NCBI GenBank assembly: GCA_903921605.1
Contig: CAIXQV010000123.1
Location: 1-5,909, forward strand
Direction of reading: 5' to 3'
DNA length: 5,909 nt
From: an uncultured Planctomycetaceae bacterium
GTDB taxonomy: Bacteria; Planctomycetota; Planctomycetia; Planctomycetales; Planctomycetaceae
Shown one piece after another: positions 1-5,705 of the stretch. The translations under genes and the position numbers were made by a program. How positions within the stretch are numbered: the first letter of the stretch is position 1; each line of letters starts with the position of its first letter. The notes under the pieces are model-generated. The model was not told the origin of the DNA. It was given only the letters and a program-made list of their open reading frames with translations, and made no database searches.

Positions 1-210
1 CTTGTTCAAAGCATGCTGCGTCGCCTTCGGGCCTCGAGTGACTTTTGGTTTTGCTTTCTCTTTGGATTCAGCTTTCTCTTTGGACTCAGCCTTCTCTTTG
101 GACTCAGCCTTCTCTTTGGACTCAGCCTTCTCTTTCGCGCCGTCCGCGGCGGATATTGAAGGACATGACAATGCCAATCCGAAACCGAACAAACACATCC
201 ACTTCAACAT
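1..210 (-). CDS. Secreted Lys/Glu-rich repeat protein, N-terminal part (partial, runs off left edge)
   Basis: Function not recognised. Reading the minus strand from the ATG at 210-208 gives 70 residues with no stop before the window edge. Residues 1-22 look like an export signal: a Lys at position 3, a hydrophobic core (LFGFGLALS), then SISAAD, which would suit signal peptidase I cleavage around residues 21-22. Residues 25-54 are nearly five copies of the hexapeptide KEKAES, a highly charged, probably helical or disordered stretch, followed by a basic segment (KPKVTRGPK). A purine-rich AAGGGG sits 6 nt upstream of the ATG, supporting this start. There is a cysteine at residue 16, but LALSC is a poor lipobox, so a lipoprotein is less likely. 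The plus strand is also open here because of the repeat, but it has no signal or initiation features. The mature domain lies outside the window, so the repeat is probably an exposed spacer between the export signal and a downstream domain. I am fairly confident in strand and start, not in function. Confidence 0.72.
   Translation of the reverse strand, partial: MLKWMCLFGFGLALSCPSISAADGAKEKAESKEKAESKEKAESKEKAESKEKAKPKVTRGPKATQHALNK
53..136 (-). repeat. 18-bp in-frame tandem repeat encoding KEKAES
   Basis: Four complete 18-bp units cover 53-70, 71-88, 89-106 and 107-124, followed by a 12-bp partial unit to 136. On the plus strand each unit reads as a variant of gcYttctctttggaYtca. The units at 89-106 and 107-124 are identical; the others differ only at positions that are synonymous on the minus strand (GCT/GCC, TCC/TCA-type changes), so the repeated peptide stays constant. 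The 18-bp period keeps the reading frame, so copy-number change by slippage would alter length without breaking the gene. Confidence 0.92.
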
Positions 211-216
211 TCTTCG

Positions 217-222
217 CCCCTT
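217..222 (-). promoter_or_regulatory. Probable ribosome binding site of the repeat-protein gene
   Basis: The minus strand reads AAGGGG here, 6 nt upstream of the ATG at 210-208. It is a moderate Shine-Dalgarno match and, together with the signal peptide directly downstream, decides the start of this gene. Confidence 0.5.
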
Positions 223-238
223 TTTGAAAACTTAAGAT

Positions 239-270
239 GTTAGAGTAATACCACATTACGTGTGGCTAAC
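239..270. repeat. Two-part inverted repeat in the divergent intergenic region
   Basis: CCACA (251-255) and TGTGG (261-265) form a perfect 5-bp dyad around TTACG. Flanking this, GTTAG (239-243) is the reverse complement of CTAAC (266-270), with a 7-nt asymmetric insertion on the left arm. It lies at or just downstream of the predicted start of the minus-strand transcript, so it could be an operator or a leader hairpin. The arms are short, and chance is a real alternative. Confidence 0.4.
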
Positions 271-297
271 ATTAACGCATAGGGAATTGATAGTCAA
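269..297 (-). promoter_or_regulatory. Candidate sigma-70-like promoter for the repeat-protein gene
   Basis: On the minus strand TTGACT (297-292, five of six bases of the -35 consensus) is followed after exactly 17 bp by TAATGT (274-269), a weak -10 match. Transcription would begin near 262, leaving a leader of about 50 nt. The -35 and spacing are good; the -10 is poor, so this is a suggestion only. Confidence 0.33.
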
Positions 298-607
298 CTA
301 CCGTAGTAGGATGTCGGCCGCGTGATAGTTATTTCAAAAAGTGTTCGATTTTTCGAATTCGGATTCATCTTGCCCAACGCACGTGCAACTCTCAAACTGA
401 GGATCATGCGAGTTCACAGCGCTCAGCCACGCTCTGAGGTTGGTTTTTGCGTTCCTCCCCACGGGTCTCAATGCCGCGAGACTTTATTCTCCTGCTTTCC
501 AGATTGCATTGACCTGTGAATTACATGACGAACGTTGGATCTCTGCAAAATGGAGTTGCACTTGCGGAACGACCGTGCTTCCAGATTCTGATTCGCGAGC
601 GCCATAC

Positions 608-3600
608 ATGAATCCAACAGATTCTTTCAAAACATCCTCGATCAACAGTCGCCAGATTTCCAGCACACGGCGCCACACTGATCCCGACGGGCAAACAGCC
701 GGAGAATGGTGGCACGAGGCCGCCGACGGACGAATTGCCTGCGACCTTTGCCCCAGAGATTGTCACCTGAAGCCCGGCGACCGAGGGTTCTGCTTCGTCC
801 GCCAAAATGTTGATGGTCAGATGAAACTGACAACTTACGGTCGCAGCACAGGGTTCTGCATAGACCCTATCGAAAAGAAGCCGCTTAATCACTTTTTTCC
901 CGGCTCCCCGGTCTTGTCGTTCGGAACCGCAGGCTGCAATCTGGGTTGTAAGTTCTGTCAGAACTGGGACATCTCCAAGTCGCGAGAAGTTGAGCGACTG
1001 AGCGAACTGGCCATGCCGGAAAGCATCGCTGCAGCAGCACTCAAAACGGGTTGTCGCAGCGTTGCTTTTACGTACAACGATCCAGTCATCTGGGCTGAAT
1101 ACGCCATCGATACGGCTCGCGAATGCAGGCAACTGGGAATTCATCCGGTTGCTGTCACGGCAGGATACATCAGCCCGAGCGCAAGAGCGGAATTCTTTCA
1201 CGCGATGGATGCGGCCAATGTCGATCTCAAAGCCTTCACAGAAGATTTCTACGCACGCATCACGTATTCGAAACTCCAGCCTGTCCTGGATACTCTGCAT
1301 TGGCTGAAACATGAAAGCGATGTCTGGTTCGAAATCACCAACCTGATTATTCCCGACGCGAACGACAGCCCTGATGAACTCCGCCGGATGTGCGACTGGA
1401 TTCTTGAATCCGTCGGCGCGGAAGTGCCGGTGCATTTTTCCGCGTTTCATCCTGACTTTCGCATGATGGATCGACCTCGCACGCCTCACGAAACGCTGGT
1501 CATGGCGCGAGACATTGCGGTTCGTCAGGGGCTGAAGTTTGTCTATGTTGGCAATGTGAACGACGTCTTCAATCAGAGTACATGGTGCCCTTGCTGTGGC
1601 GAGTTATTGATCGAACGAAACTGGTACCAGCTCGGCCAATGGAATCTTGACGGCAATGTCTGCCGCAAATGCAGGACTTTGATTCCGGGGCATTTCGACA
1701 TGTCTCCTGGCTCATGGGGCAATCGGCGGCAGCCGATTCGAATCAGTGAGTATGCTGCCGAGCCTCAGGGACCATCCATGTCGAATCGAAGTTTGCTGCC
1801 ACAGCTCGAGTTGAACAACGACGACTCGCCTAAAGTTCTCCATGTTCCGACAGCCCCAACCTTAATAAATAGTCCCGTCATGAACACGCTGAAGACTGCC
1901 CCCGAACTCAGCTTATCCCAACAGCAAGCTCTGCAATTGGCGGCTTGTGAAATCGTTGCCGCCGCGGTCAACGGCACAGCTCCCCAACTTTCCGACCCAT
2001 CTCTTGGTGGCCTCGCAGATCTCGAAGTCATGGGTGTCTTCGTGACGCTCAAGAAATCCGGGCAGCTCCGAGGCTGTGTCGGGATGCTGGGTGAGCCCAT
2101 GATGATTCGTCCTGCTCTGCTTCAGGCCGGGCATAGGACGGCAGTCGCCGATCAACGCTTTCCGCCTGTTGCGGCTGATGAACTACAAGATTTGACGCTG
2201 GATGTCACGATCCTGTTCAACTTCGAAACGATTCATGAGGTCGGTGAGGCTCGTACGGCCGCGATCGAAGTTGGAAAGCACGGCCTCAAGATTATTCATC
2301 AGGGGCGATCTGGTTTGCTATTGCCGATCGTGGCCGTGGAACAGCAATGGGATGCGCGGACTTTTTTGGAACAGGTTTGTCGCAAGGCTGGACTGCCATC
2401 AAATTCGTGGCTGCAATCGGATTCTCAACTCCTGCGTTTTGAAGGTCGACTGATCGAAGGCCCGTTTTCCAGTAATGTTGCGGAACGAGCGATCCAGAGT
2501 TCTGCGCTGCCTCGCTCAACGCTGCCGTCTCAGGATTATGTGCGATCTCTGGCCACGTTCGTGACAGCCAATATCCGATCGCTGGCTCAGGGAGCTATTC
2601 CAGCCTGTTTCCCCAGTCATTTGTCGGACCGTACTGTGGACGGGCTCGCAATCCAGTTAGCCTTGTCCAACGGACAGCGGATAACGTTCTCGAAGCTGCA
2701 ACCGAGCAGCGGTGTCCCGTTGCAAATGACTCTGCTGGAACTGGCGCAGTCGGCGGCCAACTGGTTGCAGCAGTCAAAGACAGCACCTTCTCAGATTTCC
2801 GCCGACGTCCTGCTTCTCTTTAATGCGGAGCAATTGAAGTCGTTAAACTCCGAGAGTCTTAGTCGCCTTAACCCCGAAGACACTTTGCTGCTGCTTACCG
2901 ATGGCAGTAAGACCACTTGGCGATTCCAGCGAAAGGTACTTCTTGAACAGACATTGCAGCAGCTTTTTCAGGATCTTGCTCTTTCCGATTCCAGTCAGGC
3001 CGGATTGTTTCGCTTCACTGCCTGCTGTAGTTGTGATGAAGTCTCGGTGACCAGTCGTCCTCAACCCCAACAAGGTCCAGCACTGCGCAAGCCGGCAGTC
3101 GCGGGAAAGTTTTATCCTTCGAGCCCAAAAGCTTTGGCAGGACTCATCAACAGTTGCCTGGGCATAGTTCCCGAGGAGAAGGAACACTGGCCGGCCGTGA
3201 TGGTGCCACATGCCGGCTTACAGTATTCCGGACGCATTGCCGGGGAGGTCTTTAGACGAGTCCACATCCCTGAATCCGTGATCATCATTGGCCCACGGCA
3301 TACTCGTAACGGAGTTGATCTGGCAGTGGCTCCCAACGTCGAGTGGGAATTGCCCGGGCAGATTGTTGCTTCCGACATTGCTTTAGCGAAAGCGATCATT
3401 GCTGGAATTCCCGGACTGCAATTTGACGCGGCTGCTCATGCCGCTGAACACAGCATCGAAGTCGAGCTGCCTTTTCTGGCTCGACTTGCTCCCCAGGCTC
3501 GAATCGTCGGTATCACGATTGGTTCAGCCAGCGTGGAACAGTGTCTTACGATCGGTCGCCAACTGGCCGATATCATTCGCAAGCTTCCGGTGCAGCCACT

Positions 3601-3892
3601 GCTTGTGATTTCAAGCGATATGAATCACTTTGCGACCGACTCAGAAAATCGTCGACTTGATGAGCTGGCGTTAAAGGCTATGGAGACGCTGTCCCCGGTC
3701 ACATTGTTTGAGACAGTTCGCTCTCAAAACATCAGCATGTGCGGAGTACTTCCTGCTGTGATCGTTATGGCGGCTCTCGAATCACTTGGGCAGCTTAAGC
3801 AAGCGGTGCGTACCGGCTATGCGACCAGTGCTGACACGTCCGGTGACACCAGTCGAGTCGTCGGTTACGCGGGGATGTTGCTGGGACCATAA
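608..3892 (+). CDS. AmmeMemoRadiSam fusion protein: radical SAM enzyme + AMMECR1 + AMMECR1-like + Memo
   Basis: A single 1094-residue ORF joins the three AmmeMemoRadiSam components. Residues about 36-380 are the radical SAM enzyme: N-terminal C45-x2-C48-x3-C52-x9-C62, the cluster motif C110-x3-C114-x2-C117 (CNLGCKFC), TYNDP at 155-159, DLKAF at 206-210, and a CxxC pair (C327/C330, C352/C355) that resembles a zinc ribbon. After a Pro/Asn-rich linker, residues 429-620 are an AMMECR1 domain with the hallmark LRGCVG at 487-492. Residues about 640-812 look like a degenerate AMMECR1-like copy. Residues 826-1094 are a Memo domain, related to class III non-haem dioxygenases, with H868 (PHAG), H898 (GPRH), H948, D1004/H1007 (SSDMNH) and C1045 (MCG), so the metal ligands known from human MEMO1 are kept. 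There is no signal peptide; the protein should be cytoplasmic and oxygen-sensitive. The joint reaction of the family is unresolved. I chose the ATG at 608 because homology begins near residue 34 and the upstream TTG at 440 lacks support. No clear Shine-Dalgarno precedes 608. Confidence 0.93.
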   Translation: MNPTDSFKTSSINSRQISSTRRHTDPDGQTAGEWWHEAADGRIACDLCPRDCHLKPGDRGFCFVRQNVDGQMKLTTYGRSTGFCIDPIEKKPLNHFFPGSPVLSFGTAGCNLGCKFCQNWDISKSREVERLSELAMPESIAAAALKTGCRSVAFTYNDPVIWAEYAIDTARECRQLGIHPVAVTAGYISPSARAEFFHAMDAANVDLKAFTEDFYARITYSKLQPVLDTLHWLKHESDVWFEITNLIIPDANDSPDELRRMCDWILESVGAEVPVHFSAFHPDFRMMDRPRTPHETLVMARDIAVRQGLKFVYVGNVNDVFNQSTWCPCCGELLIERNWYQLGQWNLDGNVCRKCRTLIPGHFDMSPGSWGNRRQPIRISEYAAEPQGPSMSNRSLLPQLELNNDDSPKVLHVPTAPTLINSPVMNTLKTAPELSLSQQQALQLAACEIVAAAVNGTAPQLSDPSLGGLADLEVMGVFVTLKKSGQLRGCVGMLGEPMMIRPALLQAGHRTAVADQRFPPVAADELQDLTLDVTILFNFETIHEVGEARTAAIEVGKHGLKIIHQGRSGLLLPIVAVEQQWDARTFLEQVCRKAGLPSNSWLQSDSQLLRFEGRLIEGPFSSNVAERAIQSSALPRSTLPSQDYVRSLATFVTANIRSLAQGAIPACFPSHLSDRTVDGLAIQLALSNGQRITFSKLQPSSGVPLQMTLLELAQSAANWLQQSKTAPSQISADVLLLFNAEQLKSLNSESLSRLNPEDTLLLLTDGSKTTWRFQRKVLLEQTLQQLFQDLALSDSSQAGLFRFTACCSCDEVSVTSRPQPQQGPALRKPAVAGKFYPSSPKALAGLINSCLGIVPEEKEHWPAVMVPHAGLQYSGRIAGEVFRRVHIPESVIIIGPRHTRNGVDLAVAPNVEWELPGQIVASDIALAKAIIAGIPGLQFDAAAHAAEHSIEVELPFLARLAPQARIVGITIGSASVEQCLTIGRQLADIIRKLPVQPLLVISSDMNHFATDSENRRLDELALKAMETLSPVTLFETVRSQNISMCGVLPAVIVMAALESLGQLKQAVRTGYATSADTSGDTSRVVGYAGMLLGP
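713..1747 (+). other. Radical SAM domain of the fusion protein (AmmeMemoRadiSam rSAM type)
   Basis: Residues about 36-380. The order is a four-cysteine N-terminal segment (CDLC...C...GFC), the conserved IDPIEKKPL stretch, the CxxxCxxC site for the SAM-bound 4Fe-4S cluster, the barrel, then a four-cysteine ribbon ending in IPGHFD. This matches the pyruvate formate-lyase-activase-like enzyme of AmmeMemoRadiSam systems along its whole length, so the domain appears complete and not decayed. Confidence 0.92.
1892..2467 (+). other. AMMECR1 domain of the fusion protein
   Basis: Residues about 429-620. Helical start (LSLSQQQALQLA), strand FVTLKK, the signature LRGCVG at 487-492 with its cysteine at 490, then RTAVADQRFPPV, LDVTILFN, GKHGLKII, LLLPIVAVEQQWD and a C-terminal LLRFEG. 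These match the AMMECR1 family in order and spacing, and the domain is of usual length. An in-frame ATG at 1880 precedes it by four residues. Confidence 0.92.
2525..3043 (+). other. Degenerate second AMMECR1-like domain (inferred)
   Basis: Residues about 640-812, between AMMECR1 and Memo. Landmarks align with the preceding AMMECR1 domain in order and with similar spacing: RITFSK (691) with FVTLKK (478); DVLLLFN (733) with DVTILFN (532); TLLLLTDG (759) with LKIIHQG (560); TLQQLF (782) with TFLEQV (585); LFRF (800) with LLRF (608). The LRGCxG motif is absent; the matching place reads LQPSSGVP. It ends in a cysteine-rich ACCSCD. Homology is inferred by eye and could be wrong. Confidence 0.5.
3083..3889 (+). 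other. Memo domain of the fusion protein
   Basis: Residues 826-1094. Opens with the typical RKPAVAGKFYP, then MVPHAGLQYSG, IIIGPRHT, AEHSIEVELPFL, VISSDMNHF, SMCGV and a C-terminal VVGYAGMLL. All the histidines, the aspartate and the cysteine associated with metal binding in the family are visible, and the domain has full length. No ATG lies near its start, so it cannot easily be made as a separate protein. Confidence 0.94.
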
Positions 3893-3928
3893 TGCTTTGC
3901 ACGGCCAAGAAGTTGGGTTCGCAATATC

Positions 3929-3953
3929 AGCCGGAACGCGTTAGCGTCCGGTT
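3929..3953. repeat. GC-rich bulged palindrome between convergent gene ends
   Basis: CCGGA (3931-3935) pairs with TCCGG (3947-3951) and CGC (3937-3939) with GCG (3944-3946), giving an 8-bp stem with a single bulged A at 3936 and a GTTA loop. One or two further pairs at each end are possible. It sits 38 bp past the stop of the fusion gene and 9 bp past the stop of the sialidase. There is no T-run on either strand, so it is not a textbook intrinsic terminator. It may be a REP-like intergenic palindrome that blocks 3' exonucleases or contributes to bidirectional termination. Confidence 0.6.
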
Positions 3954-3962
3954 CGGGACCGC

Positions 3963-5579
3963 TTACTTCGATGAAGAATCGGCGCCAGCTCCGGTCGCAG
4001 GCTTCAACAGCTCCGCCAGCGTAAATCGCTCAAACACAAGATGCGACTGACTGCCTTCATAGACGATGCCCACATGCTCCGCATCGATCTGAGTCAGACT
4101 CGGATATCCGGCTCCAGGACCTTCGTCCAGCAGAAGATGATGAGAACTCGGCCACGTCTGGCCCTCATCAAAACTCACCTGAATCGTATGATGAGTTCTC
4201 CCTTTCTGCGTATGAGGATTGGCAAACAACAGCACGTGCTTTTCCTGTCCGGACTCCATGTAGTTCACTCGCAGCAAACTGCCGTTACAGTTGGGCTCGA
4301 TGAGCGTATTGCGACTCGTGGCATGAGCCTCCCAGGTTTTGCCGAGATCCTTCGAAACCACAACGGCGCGGTATCGCTCATGATCGTTACGGATATTCAG
4401 CATGATGGAATTGTCGCCCAACATTACGGCCTGACACTCATTGCCACCAGCATAGCCCGGGTTGCCCACGGTCCATGTCACTCCGTGATCTTTACTGATC
4501 ATAATCGTCGCAAAAGTTGCTAGTGGCTCCCGGCCTGTTCGACCTTGAACGGGCATGACCAACGTTCCATCCTTCAACTGAATTCCCTGTTGCGGTGAAG
4601 GAGCAAACAACCACCACGATTCCTGCTTGAGCTTGCGTGTCATGTTTACGGGCGCCGACCAGGTGAGTCCATCATCCTTCGAGCTGACCATCATAAACTG
4701 AGCCGTCTTGCCGATTTCAAATCCCGGCTCGGAGCCGTCGTCAACCCACTGATGCTTTCCGGGCTTGCCATTCATCCACAGGGCGAAGCAGAAGATCTCG
4801 CCGGTTTGTCGATCGATGATCAGACCCGGATCACTGCATCCATTCAGTTCCTGTGTCAACCCGCCAAACTCGCCCATATCCATGATGACTTTTACCGGCT
4901 CCCACGACTGACCACCATCAGTGCTGCGGCTCAGGCCGATGTCGATATCTTCCTGCAGATCACGTCCCATTCGGCGCCGCATATCGTAGACAGTGAGCAG
5001 AGTTCCTTTTGCAGTCGTCCCCAGCGCGGGAATGCGATAGGTGTGAACTCCGTCATCCTGGTGTCGACGTAGAGCAACCCCGATGCGATGTGGTTTGTTG
5101 GGCGACTCATCCATAACATTAAATGGGCCCTTGTTCGTGTTGATCTGCGTGGAGACCGCGACGACCTGATGGGACAGGTTTGCGGTCTCCGTGAGTTCTC
5201 CTGACAGCCAGAACACATTTTTTCCTGGACTCAGAGTCTGCTTGCCACGAATCAGGATCTTTTCCGCTGGCCCGGACGACTCTCCAAACTGATTCTCCGC
5301 TGCGAATTTCTCGTTGGTCCCCGTCGAAAACAGAGCCAGCGACTTGAAATCCGCGATGGTGTCGGAGCCCGCCAGTGAAAACTCCAGCGAGTTCAGCTCA
5401 ACATTTGCTTCCTCGGTGACCTTAACGACAACTTTGACAAGTGGCCCGTGCAGATTTCGAATCAGGATTGGATGTGTCGGACTGGATGCCGTTACCTTGA
5501 TATCCGCCACGGCGATCCCATCCAGAATGCGCAACAGCACCGCGCAGATCGCGATAGATCTTAATAGAACATGAGCCAT
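3963..5579 (-). CDS. Secreted exo-alpha-sialidase (BNR/Asp-box neuraminidase) with BNR-associated N-terminal domain
   Basis: A 538-residue protein predicted to release terminal sialic acids from glycoconjugates (EC 3.2.1.18) after export. Residues 1-25 are a signal peptide ending AVA|D. Residues about 26-155 resemble the beta-sandwich BNR-associated N-terminal domain (strands around VKVVVKVT, LNSLEFSLAG, LALFSTG, NVFWLSGEL). Residues about 165-520 are the six-bladed propeller. It has five Asp boxes (SxDxGxTW) starting at 219, 300, 362, 409 and 469, and the YRIP motif. By alignment to known sialidases from memory, the catalytic set is R182, R397 and R461 (arginine triad), D207 (acid/base, the least certain), E381 and Y492 (nucleophile pair). 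The tail after 525 is Ala/Ser-rich. The start ATG at 5579-5577 has an excellent AAGGAG 7 nt upstream. It is convergent with the fusion gene. Cleavage of a related sugar acid rather than sialic acid is possible. Confidence 0.9.
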   Translation of the reverse strand: MAHVLLRSIAICAVLLRILDGIAVADIKVTASSPTHPILIRNLHGPLVKVVVKVTEEANVELNSLEFSLAGSDTIADFKSLALFSTGTNEKFAAENQFGESSGPAEKILIRGKQTLSPGKNVFWLSGELTETANLSHQVVAVSTQINTNKGPFNVMDESPNKPHRIGVALRRHQDDGVHTYRIPALGTTAKGTLLTVYDMRRRMGRDLQEDIDIGLSRSTDGGQSWEPVKVIMDMGEFGGLTQELNGCSDPGLIIDRQTGEIFCFALWMNGKPGKHQWVDDGSEPGFEIGKTAQFMMVSSKDDGLTWSAPVNMTRKLKQESWWLFAPSPQQGIQLKDGTLVMPVQGRTGREPLATFATIMISKDHGVTWTVGNPGYAGGNECQAVMLGDNSIMLNIRNDHERYRAVVVSKDLGKTWEAHATSRNTLIEPNCNGSLLRVNYMESGQEKHVLLFANPHTQKGRTHHTIQVSFDEGQTWPSSHHLLLDEGPGAGYPSLTQIDAEHVGIVYEGSQSHLVFERFTLAELLKPATGAGADSSSK

Positions 5580-5586
5580 ATCAATA

Positions 5587-5592
5587 CTCCTT
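5587..5592 (-). promoter_or_regulatory. Strong ribosome binding site of the sialidase gene
   Basis: The minus strand reads AAGGAG, 7 nt before the ATG at 5579-5577. It is the best Shine-Dalgarno in the window and fixes the sialidase start so that translation begins directly with the signal peptide. Confidence 0.8.
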
Positions 5593-5623
5593 CAAATCAC
5601 TAACGACGCGTGCACAAATCTCT

Positions 5624-5666
5624 CTGCAACTTGCTGAAGAGACAGCCGCTGTCGAAAAAATTGCAG
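5624..5666. repeat. Nested inverted repeats upstream of the sialidase
   Basis: GACAGC (5641-5646) and GCTGTC (5648-5653) form a perfect 6-bp dyad around one base. Almost concentric with it, CTGCAA (5624-5629) is the reverse complement of TTGCAG (5661-5666). An A-tract (5655-5660) adjoins the inner dyad. Symmetry centred about 68 bp before the start codon would suit an operator; on the minus strand the T-run precedes the dyad, so it is not an intrinsic terminator for the upstream gene. No clear promoter hexamers were found beside it. Confidence 0.4.
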
Positions 5667-5705
5667 GCTGATTTCCCCAGGAAAGCGGATCTCTATGGCA
5701 CCAGC

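Larger units (their letters stand above)
211..607. other. Intergenic region between divergent genes
   Basis: This 397-bp stretch separates the minus-strand secreted-protein gene from the plus-strand fusion gene. The first 150 bases are clearly AT-richer than the surroundings and hold a candidate minus-strand promoter (269-297) and an inverted repeat (239-270). The second half, roughly 370-607, is open in the frame of the fusion gene back to a TTG at 440, but the predicted peptide there shows no family resemblance and no usable ribosome binding site. I treat it as leader rather than coding. I found no tRNA, no insertion-sequence end and no convincing plus-strand sigma-70 promoter; a TTGACC at 509-514 has no good -10 partner at the right distance. 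Confidence 0.6.

Noticed and set aside
53..136. CRISPR-like array
   Set aside because: The repeats are directly adjacent with no spacers and encode an in-frame hexapeptide.
161..166. Lipobox (LALSC) making the repeat protein a lipoprotein
   Set aside because: The residue at -3 is Ala and at -2 is Leu, a poor lipobox fit, whereas a signal peptidase I site follows within a few residues; not excluded but not called.
2..235. Plus-strand open frame with SLDSAF repeats
   Set aside because: It is the complement of the KEKAES repeat; the minus strand has the signal peptide and ribosome binding site, the plus strand has neither.
354..361. 8-bp palindrome CGAATTCG
   Set aside because: Too short and isolated; expected by chance in a region of this size.
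322..519. Small plus-strand open frame (65 codons) in the intergenic region
   Set aside because: No ribosome binding site, no recognisable motif, and composition unlike the real genes around it.
521..1489. Long minus-strand open frame (322 codons) opposite the radical SAM region
   Set aside because: It lies wholly antisense to well-matched rSAM sequence and its predicted peptide shows no family motif; it is a codon-bias shadow.
3929..3961. Classical rho-independent terminator
   Set aside because: The hairpin is GC-rich but no T-run follows on either strand; an overlapping alternative stem (CGGT/ACCG, 3949-3961) is also too short.
4041..4523. Plus-strand open frame of 160 codons inside the sialidase
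   Set aside because: Antisense to conserved sialidase blades with several Asp boxes; no independent support.
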